In this document: piece after piece, positions 9,881-18,385 of the stretch
Layout of the letters: every line of letters begins with the position of its first letter
Position numbering within the stretch: position 1 is the first letter of the stretch
NCBI RefSeq assembly: GCF_025486315.1
Contig: NZ_JAOOPY010000002.1
Location: 62,001-126,000 of the forward strand
Length of the DNA: 64,000 nt
Origin: Variovorax sp. N23
Lineage (GTDB): Bacteria; Pseudomonadota; Gammaproteobacteria; Burkholderiales; Burkholderiaceae_C
Direction: 5' to 3'
Program-made: the position numbers and the translations under genes
The notes under the pieces: model-generated
Told to the model about the DNA's origin: nothing
Seen by the model: the letters and a program-made list of their open reading frames with translations, nothing else
Databases searched by the model: none

Positions 9881-11155
9881 ATGAGCGAGAAACTGTCCTT
9901 TGTCCATCCCACGCCCAACAGTCCGTGGGGCACCTACCTGCAGCAGGTCGACCGCGTGGTGCCGTACCTGGGCGACCTGGCCAAGTGGGCCGAGACGCTC
10001 AAGCGGCCCAAGCGCGCGCTGATCGTCGACGTGCCCATCGAGATGGACGACGGCCGCATCGCGCACTACGAGGGCTACCGCGTGCAGCACAACATGAGCC
10101 GCGGCCCGGGCAAGGGCGGCGTGCGCTTCCACCCCGACGTGACGCTGGAAGAAGTGATGGCGCTGTCGGCCTGGATGACGGTCAAGACCGCCGCCGTGAA
10201 CCTGCCCTACGGCGGGGCCAAGGGCGGCATCCGCGTCGACCCGAAGAAGCTGTCGCTGAAGGAGCTGGAGAAGGTCACGCGCCGCTACACCAGCGAGATC
10301 GGCATCATCATCGGCCCGCACACCGACATCCCGGCGCCCGACGTGAACACCAACGGCCAGATCATGGCCTGGATGATGGACACCTATTCGATGAACACCG
10401 GCGGCACGGCCACCGGCGTGGTCACCGGCAAGCCGCTGCACCTGGGCGGCTCGCTCGGCCGGGTGAAGGCCACCGGCCGGGGCGTGTTCGTCACCGGCCG
10501 CGAGGCGGCGCGCCGCCTGGGCCTGGACCTGCGCGGCGCCCGCGTCGCGGTGCAGGGCTTCGGCAACGTGGGCTCGGTCGCGGCCGAACTCTTCGCCGAG
10601 GCGGGCGCGAAGATCGTCGCGGTGCAGGACCACACCGGCACGGTCGTCAATGAGAACGGGCTCGACCTCGAGAAGCTCATCCCGATCTCGCGCACGCCCG
10701 CCGGCGCGGCCGGCTTCGAGGGCGGCGACAAGGTGCCCAACGAGCAGTTCTGGGAGGTCGCCTGCGACATCCTGATTCCCGCCGCGCTCGAAGGCCAGAT
10801 CACGGCCGAGCGCGCCAAGAAGACCAAGGCCAAGCTGGTGCTCGAAGGCGCCAACGGCCCGACCGTGCCGGAGGCCGACGACATCCTGGCCGAGCGCGGC
10901 GTGCTGGTGGTGCCCGACGTGATCTGCAACGCCGGCGGCGTGACGGTGTCGTACTTCGAATGGGTGCAGGACTTCTCGTCCTTCTTCTGGGACGAGGACG
11001 AGATCAACGTGCGGCTCGACCGCATCATGATGAACGCGCTCAACCAGATCTGGGACACGGCCGACAAGCACAAGATCACGCTGCGCACCGCCACCTACGC
11101 GGTCGCCTGCGAGCGCATCCTGATGGCACGGCAGGAACGCGGCCTGTATCCCTGA
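9881..11155 (+). CDS. gdhA: Glutamate dehydrogenase (Glu/Leu/Phe/Val family)
   Basis: The product is 424 residues, the length of hexameric NAD(P)-dependent GDH. The substrate-lysine region [12 protein letters not shown], the catalytic PYGGAKGGI, the [13 protein letters not shown] motif with its catalytic Asp, and the Rossmann motif [12 protein letters not shown] are all present. It deaminates glutamate to 2-oxoglutarate, or the reverse. It lies 83 bases downstream of putA on the same strand, so proline can be carried through glutamate into the TCA cycle by neighbouring genes. The ATG at 9881 gives the canonical N-terminus. Cofactor preference is not judged. Confidence 0.94.
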   Translation: MSEKLSFVHPTPNSPWGTYLQQVDRVVPYLGDLAKWAETLKRPKRALIVDVPIEMDDGRIAHYEGYRVQHNMSRGPGKGGVRFHPDVTLEEVMALSAWMTVKTAAVNLPYGGAKGGIRVDPKKLSLKELEKVTRRYTSEIGIIIGPHTDIPAPDVNTNGQIMAWMMDTYSMNTGGTATGVVTGKPLHLGGSLGRVKATGRGVFVTGREAARRLGLDLRGARVAVQGFGNVGSVAAELFAEAGAKIVAVQDHTGTVVNENGLDLEKLIPISRTPAGAAGFEGGDKVPNEQFWEVACDILIPAALEGQITAERAKKTKAKLVLEGANGPTVPEADDILAERGVLVVPDVICNAGGVTVSYFEWVQDFSSFFWDEDEINVRLDRIMMNALNQIWDTADKHKITLRTATYAVACERILMARQERGLYP

Positions 11156-11253
11156 ACGACCCGGAACGACCGTGAACGCGCGGTCGCGGGAACATTGGGC
11201 GGCGCAACGGCTCTGACCGCGGGCCGGCTTCCACCGGGTAGCATTCCACGCCG

Positions 11254-11955
11254 ATGTCGCCTCTACCTTCCCGCTTCTTCCCGAGCCACCTCGCTGCGGC
11301 GCTCCTCGTCCTGGTCATCGCCGGTTGCGGCACCGGCTCGCCTAAGCGCGTCGTCTACGACCCGGAGGAGTTCGACTCGACCACCACCCATTCGCGCAGC
11401 TATGCCGCCACCGAGGCGCAGACCTGCGAGGCCGCGCGCCGCGCGCTGCTCAGCCAGGGCTACCTCATCACCGCGTCCAACGCCGACCTGGTGACCGGGC
11501 GCAAGAGCTTCCAGCCGGCCAACGAGGTGCATGTCGAGGTCGAATTCCGTGTGGTCTGCGCGCGTGACCAGTCGGCCAAGGCCAGCCAGCGCAAGAGCAT
11601 TGCCTTCGTCACGGCCTTGCAGGACCGCTACGGCATCAAGAAGACCAACAACGCGGCCAGCGTGGGCGTGGGCGCCATCGGCTCGCTGTCGCTGCCCTTC
11701 TCGTCGAGCGACGACGCGATGGTCAAGGTGGCGAGCGAAACGCTCACCGATGAGCGCTTCTACGACCGCTTCTATGCGCTGATCGACCGCTACCTGGTGC
11801 CCGGTGCGGTCGACGAGAAGGTGGAAGAGCCGCCTGTGCCGGGACAGGCGGTCAGCACGCCGGTGGTGCCGCAGCGCACGCCCGTCAGCACACCGCTGGC
11901 CACCCCGCCCGAGCCGGTGAGCACGCCGGTGGCGCCGGCGCCCGACCGCGGCTGA
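11254..11955 (+). CDS. DUF2242 lipoprotein
   Basis: This 233-residue protein has a lipoprotein signal peptide (lipobox VIAGC, Cys at about residue 25). The conserved DUF2242 body spans about residues 35-190, with YDPEEFDST and FQPANEVHVEVEFRVVC. The last 45 residues form a Pro/Ser/Thr-rich tail that repeats VSTPV-like units three times, as in surface or periplasm-spanning linkers. The family is common in Comamonadaceae and Burkholderiales and its function is unknown. It stands alone, convergent with the receiver gene. Confidence 0.85.
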   Translation: MSPLPSRFFPSHLAAALLVLVIAGCGTGSPKRVVYDPEEFDSTTTHSRSYAATEAQTCEAARRALLSQGYLITASNADLVTGRKSFQPANEVHVEVEFRVVCARDQSAKASQRKSIAFVTALQDRYGIKKTNNAASVGVGAIGSLSLPFSSSDDAMVKVASETLTDERFYDRFYALIDRYLVPGAVDEKVEEPPVPGQAVSTPVVPQRTPVSTPLATPPEPVSTPVAPAPDRG

Positions 11956-11967
11956 ACGCCGGCGGCG

Positions 11968-12369
11968 TCAGCCGTCCAGACGCTCGATGCCTTGCAGCGC
12001 CGCCTGCAGCTCGTCCACGCCGAAGGGCTTCTGCAGCCAGACCGTGCCGGGAATCGGGTTCGCAGGGCGGGGCTGCCCGGTGGCGAAGATGACGCGCAGC
12101 TTGTCCTGCGCCTGCAGGATGTCCACCAGATCCAGGCCCGACAGCGCGGGCAGGCCGATGTCCGTGAGCAGCACGTCGAAGGCGCCATCGATGAAGCGGT
12201 CGCGTGCGACCTCGGCGCTCTTCACGCCGGCGACCCAGTGCCCCAGCAACTCCAGCATCTCGACCATCGCCGACAGCGTGGCCGGGTCGTCCTCGACCAC
12301 CAGGATCCGCAGGCCGGAAACGGCGTCGGTGTCGGCCGGGGCGGAGGTGGGGGGCGCAGGAGCTTGCAT
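11968..12369 (-). CDS. Single-domain response regulator (receiver only)
   Basis: This 133-residue protein consists of one CheY-like receiver domain (about residues 20-130) after a Pro/Ala-rich leader. The acidic pair is in VVEDD (residues 26-28), the phospho-acceptor is D70 in LLTDIGLP, and the conserved lysine is in WLQKPFG (K114). There is no output domain and no histidine kinase nearby, so it probably works by protein-protein contact or in a phosphorelay with a partner encoded elsewhere. Confidence 0.9.
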   Translation of the reverse strand: MQAPAPPTSAPADTDAVSGLRILVVEDDPATLSAMVEMLELLGHWVAGVKSAEVARDRFIDGAFDVLLTDIGLPALSGLDLVDILQAQDKLRVIFATGQPRPANPIPGTVWLQKPFGVDELQAALQGIERLDG

Positions 12370-12401
12370 GTCACGGAGGGCTGGGAAAGGCCCACTTTAC
12401 G

Positions 12402-12419
12402 CGCAGGCGGCCGCCTGCG
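12402..12419. repeat. Perfect 18-bp palindrome between arginase and receiver genes
   Basis: Each strand reads CGCAGGCGG followed by CCGCCTGCG. It lies 33 bases upstream of the receiver gene start and 55 bases after the arginase stop. There is no T-run after it on either strand, so it is not a typical intrinsic terminator. It could be an mRNA-stabilising hairpin or a protein site. Confidence 0.5.
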
Positions 12420-12473
12420 GCTTCCGTCAGGTCGTTTTCGTACGTAGGAAGGCCGCTGAAGCGCCCCGCGCGC

Positions 12474-13394
12474 TCAGCGTGCCAGCGTCGACTTTCCCAG
12501 CAGGCTTTCGATGAGTTCGACCGCGACTTCGGCCGTGCGGTTGCGCACATCGAGCGCCGGGTTGAGCTCGACCACGTCGAGTGAGCCGAGCCGGCCGGTG
12601 TCGGCCACCATCTCCATGCACAGCTGCATCTCGCGGTAGGTCGGGCCGCCGCGCACGGCGGTGCCCACGCCGGGCGCGTCGGCCGGGTCCAGGCAGTCGA
12701 GGTCGAAGCTCACATGCAGGTGCGTGTCGTCGTCCACGTCCTGCAGCGCCTCGGTCATGGTGTTGCGCATGCCGTGCTCGTCGAGGTGGCGCATGTCGAA
12801 CACGGTGAGCCCGAGCGCGCGGATCGCCTGCTTCTCCTCGGCGTCGACGCTGCGGATGCCGATGAAGCGGATGGCCTCGGGGCCGAGGGCGGCGCGCTCG
12901 CCGCTCCAGCCGGTGAGTGCCGCCGGGCCGCGCCCGAGCAGGCAGGAGACCGGCATGCCGTGGATGTTGCCGCTCGGGCTGGTGCCGTGCGTGTTGACGT
13001 CGGTGTGCGCATCGAGCCACAGCACGCGCAGCTTCTGCCCGCGCTGCCGCGCATGCCAAGCCACCGCGCTGATCGAGCCGATCGCCAGGCTGTGGTCGCC
13101 GCCCATCATCAACGGCAGCCGGCCGGCGCCGAGCGCGGCGTCGACCGCGTCGTACACCGCACGGTTCCAGGCGACGGCTTCGTCGAGGTGGCGCAGGCCG
13201 TCCGAGGGCGCGCTCCACGGCGTCGCCGGGCCGGCGAGGTTGCCCGCGTCGACCACCTGGAAGCCCAGGCGCGCCAGCGTGCCGGGCAGGTCGGCCACGC
13301 GCAGCGCGTCCGGCCCCATGCCGGCGCCGCGCACGCTGGCACCGATGTCGGTCGGCGCACCGATGAGTTCGACGGTGGGGATCATGGACGCCAT
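12474..13394 (-). CDS. rocF: Arginase
   Basis: The product from the ATG at 13394 is 306 residues, the standard arginase length. The ureohydrolase metal motifs are all visible: GGDHS, DAHTDVNTH and SFDLDCLDP, plus the ELNP segment near the C-terminus. It hydrolyses arginine to ornithine and urea with a dinuclear Mn centre. An in-frame start at 13460 would add a non-conserved leader reaching towards the palindromic repeat, so I prefer 13394 (13385 is equally possible). Together with putA and gdhA nearby, it could feed arginine carbon through glutamate semialdehyde to 2-oxoglutarate. Confidence 0.93.
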   Translation of the reverse strand: MASMIPTVELIGAPTDIGASVRGAGMGPDALRVADLPGTLARLGFQVVDAGNLAGPATPWSAPSDGLRHLDEAVAWNRAVYDAVDAALGAGRLPLMMGGDHSLAIGSISAVAWHARQRGQKLRVLWLDAHTDVNTHGTSPSGNIHGMPVSCLLGRGPAALTGWSGERAALGPEAIRFIGIRSVDAEEKQAIRALGLTVFDMRHLDEHGMRNTMTEALQDVDDDTHLHVSFDLDCLDPADAPGVGTAVRGGPTYREMQLCMEMVADTGRLGSLDVVELNPALDVRNRTAEVAVELIESLLGKSTLAR

Positions 13395-13497
13395 GATGCC
13401 CAGAAGGCGCGCCGCCGTGTGTGGGAAAAGGGCGTCAGCGCCAGTTATCAGTGATGCCATTGCGCTGCGCGTCACCCGCAGCCGATGAACCCGGCAC

Positions 13498-13592
13498 GGC
13501 CAGGGCACCCGCGGAACTGGCTTCGCCAGGCCGCCGGGTGCGCCCCCTTGAGGGGGAGGCGGCGACACGCAGTGCGCCGCATCGGGGGTGGG
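13498..13592. repeat. Dispersed palindromic repeat, copy B
   Basis: This is the second copy of the element at 4378-4472. It again contains nested hairpins: an outer pair CACCCGCGG/CCGCCGGGTG around GGCTTCGCC, then CCCCCTTGAGGGGG, then GCGGCGACACGCAGTGCGCCGC-type symmetry. It lies between the TetR gene stop (13600) and the arginase gene. Both copies share the orientation of the GACACGCAGTGCG block. Confidence 0.8.
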
Positions 13593-13599
13593 TTTCATC

Positions 13600-14247
13600 T
13601 CAGCGCAGGCCGAGCACGCGCCACGCCAGCTTGGACAGGGCCGCCACCGTTTCTTCCGCCGTGAACCGTCCGCCGGGCCGGTACCAGGTGTAGAGAAAGC
13701 CCGGCAGGCTGCAGGCCGCCAGCGCGGTGATCATCGGGTCGTCGAAGTCGAAGTCGCCGTCGCGCCGGCCTTCTTCCAGCAGGGCGCAGAGCCTGTCGTA
13801 GAAGTGGCGCGCCAGCTTCTTTTGCGCCGCGCGGTAGGCCGGGCGGTAGGCCTGCGGCTCGCGGTACGGGAACACGGCGCAGGGGTGGTGCGCGATGGTG
13901 GCGCGGATCAGCCGCTCGATGCCCTCGGTCACTTTCGTGCGCGCCGGGCGGGTGTCGTCCGCCGGGAAGTCCATGGCCGTGAAGCAGTCGACCGCCGGGC
14001 GCCACGACAACCGCTCGAAGATCTCCTGCTTGTCGCGGAAGTAGTAGTAGACGAAGGGCTTGGTCACGCCGAGCTGGCGGACGATCTGTGCCATCGTGGT
14101 GGCGGCGTAACCTTGCTCGGCGAAGAGCGTGGTCGCGGCCTGCAGGATGCGTTCGCGCTGGAGGTCGGTCGCTTCGGTGGCGGCGCGCTGGCGGCCGGTG
14201 CTCACGGCGTCGCGGGGATGTTGTTCTATCTTCGTTCTTCTACCCAT
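13600..14247 (-). CDS. TetR family transcriptional regulator
   Basis: This 215-residue protein has a TetR-type HTH at about residues 25-75 (ILQAATTLFAEQGYAATTMAQI, then VTKPFVYYYFRDKQEIF). The C-terminal ligand domain resembles regulators of fatty-acid or efflux genes, but the ligand cannot be read. The ATG at 14247 lies exactly inside a 14-bp perfect palindrome, suggesting autoregulation. No obvious target gene follows: arginase lies about 200 bases further on behind a palindromic repeat. The target may be the divergent exported protein at 14433 or a distant gene. Confidence 0.9.
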   Translation of the reverse strand: MGRRTKIEQHPRDAVSTGRQRAATEATDLQRERILQAATTLFAEQGYAATTMAQIVRQLGVTKPFVYYYFRDKQEIFERLSWRPAVDCFTAMDFPADDTRPARTKVTEGIERLIRATIAHHPCAVFPYREPQAYRPAYRAAQKKLARHFYDRLCALLEEGRRDGDFDFDDPMITALAACSLPGFLYTWYRPGGRFTAEETVAALSKLAWRVLGLR

Positions 14248-14253
14248 GGGTAG
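14240..14253. promoter_or_regulatory. Palindrome over the tetR start codon, candidate operator
   Basis: The sequence CTACCCATGGGTAG is a perfect 14-bp palindrome and includes the ATG of the TetR gene at its centre. TetR proteins usually bind palindromes of this size near their own start. Seen: the palindrome and its position. Inferred: that it is the operator. Confidence 0.5.
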
Positions 14254-14432
14254 GATTGTTGGTGGCGCTCCCGGTCCTGACAAGCGTCGAAAGCGCTACG
14301 GCTGCTATCGCAAACCCTGATCGACGCGCCTGCCGTGGCGACACAGCGCTACACAAGATTTCGTGCGTCGCTTACACCGGCTTCACATGGCAGGGGCAGC
14401 ATGGCAGCTCGTTCACTCCAGGAGCTTCCATC

Positions 14433-14807
14433 ATGAAAAAACTCACGCTCTCCCTCGCGACCTGTGCTGCCGTGCTGCTGCCGCTCGGTGCCATGACGCT
14501 GCCGACCGCCGCCCAGGCGCAGGCCTCCATCGTCATCCGGACCGCGCCGCCGCCGCCACGCGCCGAACGCGTGCCGCCGCCGCGCCGTGGCTATGTCTGG
14601 GCCCCAGGTCACTACGAAGCGCGTGGCGGTCGCTATGTGTGGGTGCGCGGTGAGTACGTTCGGGCGCGCCCGGGCTACGCCTACCGCGCGCCGCAATGGC
14701 AGGATCGCGGTGGCCGCTGGGAATACAACCGGGGCGGCTGGGACCGCGACGGCGACGGCGTGCCGAACCGGGCCGACCGCCGTCCGAACAACCCGCACCG
14801 CAACTGA
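14433..14807 (+). CDS. Exported WXXGXW-repeat protein
   Basis: The product is 124 residues. It has a signal peptide cleaved near AQAQA (about residue 31), then a Pro/Arg-rich segment with VPPPRRGYVWAPGHYE and YVWVRGEYV repeats of the YXWXXG(H/E)(Y/W) type found in BcpO-like exported proteins. It ends in a short basic Asn/Arg-rich tail. A good ribosome-binding site (AGGAGC) stands about ten bases before the ATG at 14433. Such proteins are thought to sit in the periplasm or envelope; their role is unknown. It is divergent from tetR. Confidence 0.85.
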   Translation: MKKLTLSLATCAAVLLPLGAMTLPTAAQAQASIVIRTAPPPPRAERVPPPRRGYVWAPGHYEARGGRYVWVRGEYVRARPGYAYRAPQWQDRGGRWEYNRGGWDRDGDGVPNRADRRPNNPHRN

Positions 14808-14814
14808 CAGCGGG

Positions 14815-15540
14815 TCAGAACAGTCGGAAGATCAGCGGCAGCAGCAGGGCCGCGAGCACCACCTGCAGGCCGAGCGCCAGGCCGGCATAGGCCCCGGCAT
14901 CGGCGTTCACCTGCAGCGCGCGGGCTGCGCCGATGCCATGCGCGGCGGTGCCCAGCGCGAAGCCGCGCGACCGCCAGCCGGCCGGCGTGGTCCGAATGCG
15001 CAGCGCGTCGAACAGGTACTTGCCCGACAGCGCGCCGATCAAGCCGGTGAGCACCGCGAAGACCGCCGACAGCGCCGGGATGCCGCCGATCTTCTCGGCG
15101 ATGCCCATGGCCACCGGCGCGGTGACCGACTTGGGTGCCAGCGACATCACCACGTCGTGCGGCAGCCCGACCGCCCACCCCAAGGCCACCGCGGAGCCGC
15201 CCGCCGCGGCACCGCCGAGCAGGGCCGCCAGCAGCACGCGGCCGAAGCGTGCCCGCAGTTCGACCCGTCGCTGCCACAGCGGCCAGCCCAGCGCGACGAC
15301 CGCCGGTCCCAGCAGGAAGTGGATGAACTGCGCGCCAGCGAAGTAGGTCGGATAATCGACCTTGGTGAGCGTGAGGCCACCCGCGATCGTCACGATCGAC
15401 CACAGCACCGGGTTGGCCCAGGGCGCATGGCCCAGGCGCACATACGCCGCCTGCGCGAGCAGGTACACCACCAGCGTTGCCGTCAGCCCGAAGAGGGGCG
15501 AGGCGGAAAGGTAGACCCAGAGCTGGACGAAGTGCGGCAT
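14815..15540 (-). CDS. lrgB: LrgB family membrane protein
   Basis: This 241-residue polytopic membrane protein has the LrgB/CidB signature LAPKSVTAPVAMGIAEKIGG around residue 145 and the later GTAAHGIGAARAL. It follows lrgA by four bases. LrgAB proteins were first described as holin-like modulators of autolysis. Bacterial members have also been shown to import pyruvate, and the plant LrgA-LrgB fusion PLGG1 exchanges glycolate and glycerate. Since glcD is directly upstream in the same unit, transport of glycolate, lactate or a related 2-hydroxy acid is a plausible role here. Confidence 0.92.
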   Translation of the reverse strand: MPHFVQLWVYLSASPLFGLTATLVVYLLAQAAYVRLGHAPWANPVLWSIVTIAGGLTLTKVDYPTYFAGAQFIHFLLGPAVVALGWPLWQRRVELRARFGRVLLAALLGGAAAGGSAVALGWAVGLPHDVVMSLAPKSVTAPVAMGIAEKIGGIPALSAVFAVLTGLIGALSGKYLFDALRIRTTPAGWRSRGFALGTAAHGIGAARALQVNADAGAYAGLALGLQVVLAALLLPLIFRLF

Positions 15541-15544
15541 CGCG

Positions 15545-15889
15545 TCAGGGCGCCTTTCGGTCCGGCCAGTAGAGCACCAGCGCCGTGACGGCCAGGCCGA
15601 TCCAGGTCGACAGCGCGATCACCACCAGCATGCGGCCGCCGTACTGCGACAGCAGCGCCAGGTGCGTCATCACGCCGACGCCCACCGGGATGAAGAGCAG
15701 CGAGAGGTGCGACAGCAGGAAGTTCGCGCATTCGGCCACCGGCTCGCGCACGAGGGCGAAGCGAAGCGCCGGCACCAGCAGGATCAGGCCCAGCACCGGC
15801 CCGGGCAACGGCAGCGAGAAGCCGCGCGAGAGCACTTCGCCGATCGACTGGAACACCAGCAACCACGCCAGACCGCGCAAGCCCTTCAT
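15545..15889 (-). CDS. lrgA: LrgA/CidA family membrane protein
   Basis: This 114-residue protein has four predicted hydrophobic segments and the CidA/LrgA pattern LPLPGPVLGLILL near residue 27, followed by FIPVGVGVMTH. It starts 11 bases after the glcD stop and ends four bases before lrgB, so glcD-lrgA-lrgB reads as one operon. The N-terminus at 15889 is the only reasonable start given the family length. It probably pairs with LrgB in one transport complex. Confidence 0.92.
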   Translation of the reverse strand: MKGLRGLAWLLVFQSIGEVLSRGFSLPLPGPVLGLILLVPALRFALVREPVAECANFLLSHLSLLFIPVGVGVMTHLALLSQYGGRMLVVIALSTWIGLAVTALVLYWPDRKAP

Positions 15890-15900
15890 CGGCGCGGGCG

Positions 15901-17403
15901 CTAGAAGCGCGGCAGGTCCGGGTGCGGCAGGCGGCCGCCGCGCACCACCTGCTTGCCGTACTCGGCGCAGCGCTGCAGGGTCGGGATCACCTTGCCGGGG
16001 TTGAGCATGCCTTCGGGGTCGAAGGCGCGCTTGACGCCGAACATCTGCTCGTTCTCGGCCGCGGTGAACTGCACGCACATGCTGTTGAGCTTCTCGACGC
16101 CCACGCCGTGCTCGCCGGACACCGTGCCGCCCATGGCGACACTGGTCTCGAGGATGTCGGCGCCGAACAGCTCGCAGCGGTGCAGTTCGTCGGGGTCGTT
16201 GGCATCGAACAGCACCAGCGGGTGCAGGTTGCCGTCGCCTGCGTGGAACACGTTGCAGCAGCGCAGGTTGTACTTCTTCTCCATCTCCTGTATGGCGAGC
16301 AGGATGTCGGCCAGGCGCTTGCGCGGGATGGTGGAGTCCAGGCACATGTAGTCGGGGCTGATGCGGCCGGAGGCGGGGAAGGCGTTCTTGCGGCCGCTCC
16401 AGAACTTCAGACGCTCGTCCTCGTTCTCGCTGCAGGCGATGGCCGTGGCGCCGCACCGGCGCAGCACGTCGGTCATGCGGCCGATCTCTTCCTCGACCTC
16501 CTCGATCGTGCCGTCGGATTCGCACAGCAGGATGGCGGCGGCGTCGAGGTCGTAGCCGGCTTTCACGAAGTCCTCGACGGCGGCGGTCATGGGCTTGTCC
16601 ATCATCTCGAGCCCGGCCGGGATGATGCCGGCCGCGATCACCGCCGCTACGGCATCGCCGGCTTTGCGCACATCGTCGAAGCTGGCCATGATGCAGCGCG
16701 CCAGCTGCGGCTTGGGCACCAGCTTGACGGTGACCTCGGTGGTCACGGCCAGCATGCCTTCGCTCCCGATGACCAGCGCGAGCAGGTCGAGTCCCGCGCC
16801 GTCGAGCGCCTCGCTGCCGAACTCGATCGGCTCGCCCTCGGCGGTGAAGCCGCGCACGCGCAGCACGTTGTGCAGCGTCAGGCCGTACTTCAGGCAATGC
16901 ACGCCGCCCGAGTTCTCGGCCACGTTGCCGCCGATGGTGCAGGCGATCTGGCTCGACGGATCGGGCGCGTAGTAGAGGTTGAAGGGGGCGGCCGCCTCGC
17001 TGATGGCGAGGTTGCGCACGCCGCACTGCACGACCGCGGTGCGGGCGTAGGGGTCGATCTTCAGGATGCGGTTGAACTTGGCCAGCGACAGCGTCACGCC
17101 CATCGCATGCGGCATCGCGCCGCCCGACAGGCCGGTGCCCGCGCCGCGCGCCACCACCGGCACGCCGAGCCCATGGCAGGTCTTAAGCACGGCCGCCACC
17201 TGCGCCTCGGTCTCGGGCAGGGCCACCACCAGCGGCCGTTGCCGGTAGGCCGTGAGGCCGTCGCATTCGTAGGGCGTGGTGTCTTCGGCGTGCCAGATCA
17301 GCGCATGGGCCGGCAGGTGGGCCTGCAGGGCGCGGACGATCTGCGACTGGCGCTCGCTGCGCTGCATCAGGTCGTGCTGGCTGGGCGTGGTGGGCGCATT
17401 CAT
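15901..17403 (-). CDS. glcD: FAD-linked glycolate/lactate oxidase subunit (GlcD-like)
   Basis: The product is 500 residues. An N-terminal FAD-binding PCMH domain occupies about 55-235 (VVARGAGTGLSGGAMP and CTIGGNVAENSGG), followed by the FAD-oxidase C-terminal domain with NVFHAGDGNLHP and GTVSGEHGVG. These motifs match the GlcD subunit of glycolate dehydrogenase and related D-lactate dehydrogenases. No glcE or glcF is adjacent, so it either works alone, uses partners encoded elsewhere, or has another 2-hydroxy-acid substrate. It lies 43 bases downstream of purU and just upstream of lrgAB. Confidence 0.92.
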   Translation of the reverse strand: MNAPTTPSQHDLMQRSERQSQIVRALQAHLPAHALIWHAEDTTPYECDGLTAYRQRPLVVALPETEAQVAAVLKTCHGLGVPVVARGAGTGLSGGAMPHAMGVTLSLAKFNRILKIDPYARTAVVQCGVRNLAISEAAAPFNLYYAPDPSSQIACTIGGNVAENSGGVHCLKYGLTLHNVLRVRGFTAEGEPIEFGSEALDGAGLDLLALVIGSEGMLAVTTEVTVKLVPKPQLARCIMASFDDVRKAGDAVAAVIAAGIIPAGLEMMDKPMTAAVEDFVKAGYDLDAAAILLCESDGTIEEVEEEIGRMTDVLRRCGATAIACSENEDERLKFWSGRKNAFPASGRISPDYMCLDSTIPRKRLADILLAIQEMEKKYNLRCCNVFHAGDGNLHPLVLFDANDPDELHRCELFGADILETSVAMGGTVSGEHGVGVEKLNSMCVQFTAAENEQMFGVKRAFDPEGMLNPGKVIPTLQRCAEYGKQVVRGGRLPHPDLPRF

Positions 17404-17446
17404 GGCGTCACTCTATTCCGAATCCAGGCCGAAGGGCGGCCGGCCG

Positions 17447-18292
17447 CTACTTGAAGATGACGGTCTTGTGGCCGTTCATGAGCACGCGGCGTTCGCTGTG
17501 CCACTTGACGGCACGTGCCAGCACCTGGCTCTCGGTGTCGCGGCCGCGGGCCGTCAGGTCTTCGACCGTGTCGGTGTGGTCGGCGCGGGCCACGTCCTGC
17601 TCGATGATCGGGCCTTCGTCGAGGTCGGCCGTCACGTAGTGCGCCGTGGCGCCGATCAGCTTCACGCCGCGGTCGTGCGCCTGGTAGTAGGGCTTGGCGC
17701 CCTTGAAGCTGGGCAGGAACGAGTGGTGGATGTTGATGGCGCGGCCGGCCAGCCTGGCGCACAGGTCGTTGCTCAGCACCTGCATGTAGCGCGCCAGCAC
17801 CACCAGTTCGGAGCCCTCGGCCTCGATGATCTCCAGCTGCTTCGCTTCGGCCTGCGGCTTGGTCGCCGCCGTCACCGGGATGTGGTGGAAGGGCACGTTG
17901 TAACTGGCGGCCAGCTGGTAGAAGTCGCGGTGGTTCGAGACGATGGCGCGCACGTCGATGGCCAGCAGGCCGCTCTTCCAGCGGAACAGCAGGTCGTTGA
18001 GGCAGTGGCCTTCCTTGCTGACCAGGATGACGGTCTTCACCGGCTGACTGGCGTCGTGCAGCTTCCAGTCCATGCCGAAGCCCTGGGCCAGTTCGCCCAG
18101 TTCCCTGGCGAGGGCATCGCGGTCGTGGGCGGTGCAGGCGAAGCGCACCCGCATGAAGAACAGGCCGGTGCCGTGGTCGTTGTACTGCGCCGCTTCTTCG
18201 ATGTTGCCGCCGCGCTCCAGCAGGAAGCCCGAGACGGCGTGGACGATGCCGGTGCGGTCCGGGCAGGAAAGGGTCAGGATGTACGCGCTCAT
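17447..18292 (-). CDS. purU: Formyltetrahydrofolate deformylase
   Basis: This 281-residue protein has an N-terminal ACT domain (about 1-85, opening with LTLSCPDRTGIVHAV) and a C-terminal formyltransferase-fold hydrolase domain (about 90-280). The latter shows NIHHSFLPSFKGAKPY and the catalytic Asp region TADLDEGPIIEQD. It hydrolyses 10-formyl-THF to THF and formate, balancing one-carbon pools when glycine and methionine vary. It is the first gene of the minus-strand purU-glcD-lrgA-lrgB run. A 93-base spacer separates its start from that of the divergent aminotransferase. Confidence 0.95.
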   Translation of the reverse strand: MSAYILTLSCPDRTGIVHAVSGFLLERGGNIEEAAQYNDHGTGLFFMRVRFACTAHDRDALARELGELAQGFGMDWKLHDASQPVKTVILVSKEGHCLNDLLFRWKSGLLAIDVRAIVSNHRDFYQLAASYNVPFHHIPVTAATKPQAEAKQLEIIEAEGSELVVLARYMQVLSNDLCARLAGRAINIHHSFLPSFKGAKPYYQAHDRGVKLIGATAHYVTADLDEGPIIEQDVARADHTDTVEDLTARGRDTESQVLARAVKWHSERRVLMNGHKTVIFK

Positions 18293-18385
18293 AAGGGCGC
18301 AGATTGTCGCAGCCCTGTGGTGGTGCCGTCGAAGTGCCAGAATCGCCCTTCCTTTCTTCGTGTCCGTTCAGCAGAGGAGCGACCC

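Noticed and set aside
12402-12419. Reading the 18-bp palindrome as an intrinsic terminator
   Set aside because: There is no T-run on either side in either orientation.
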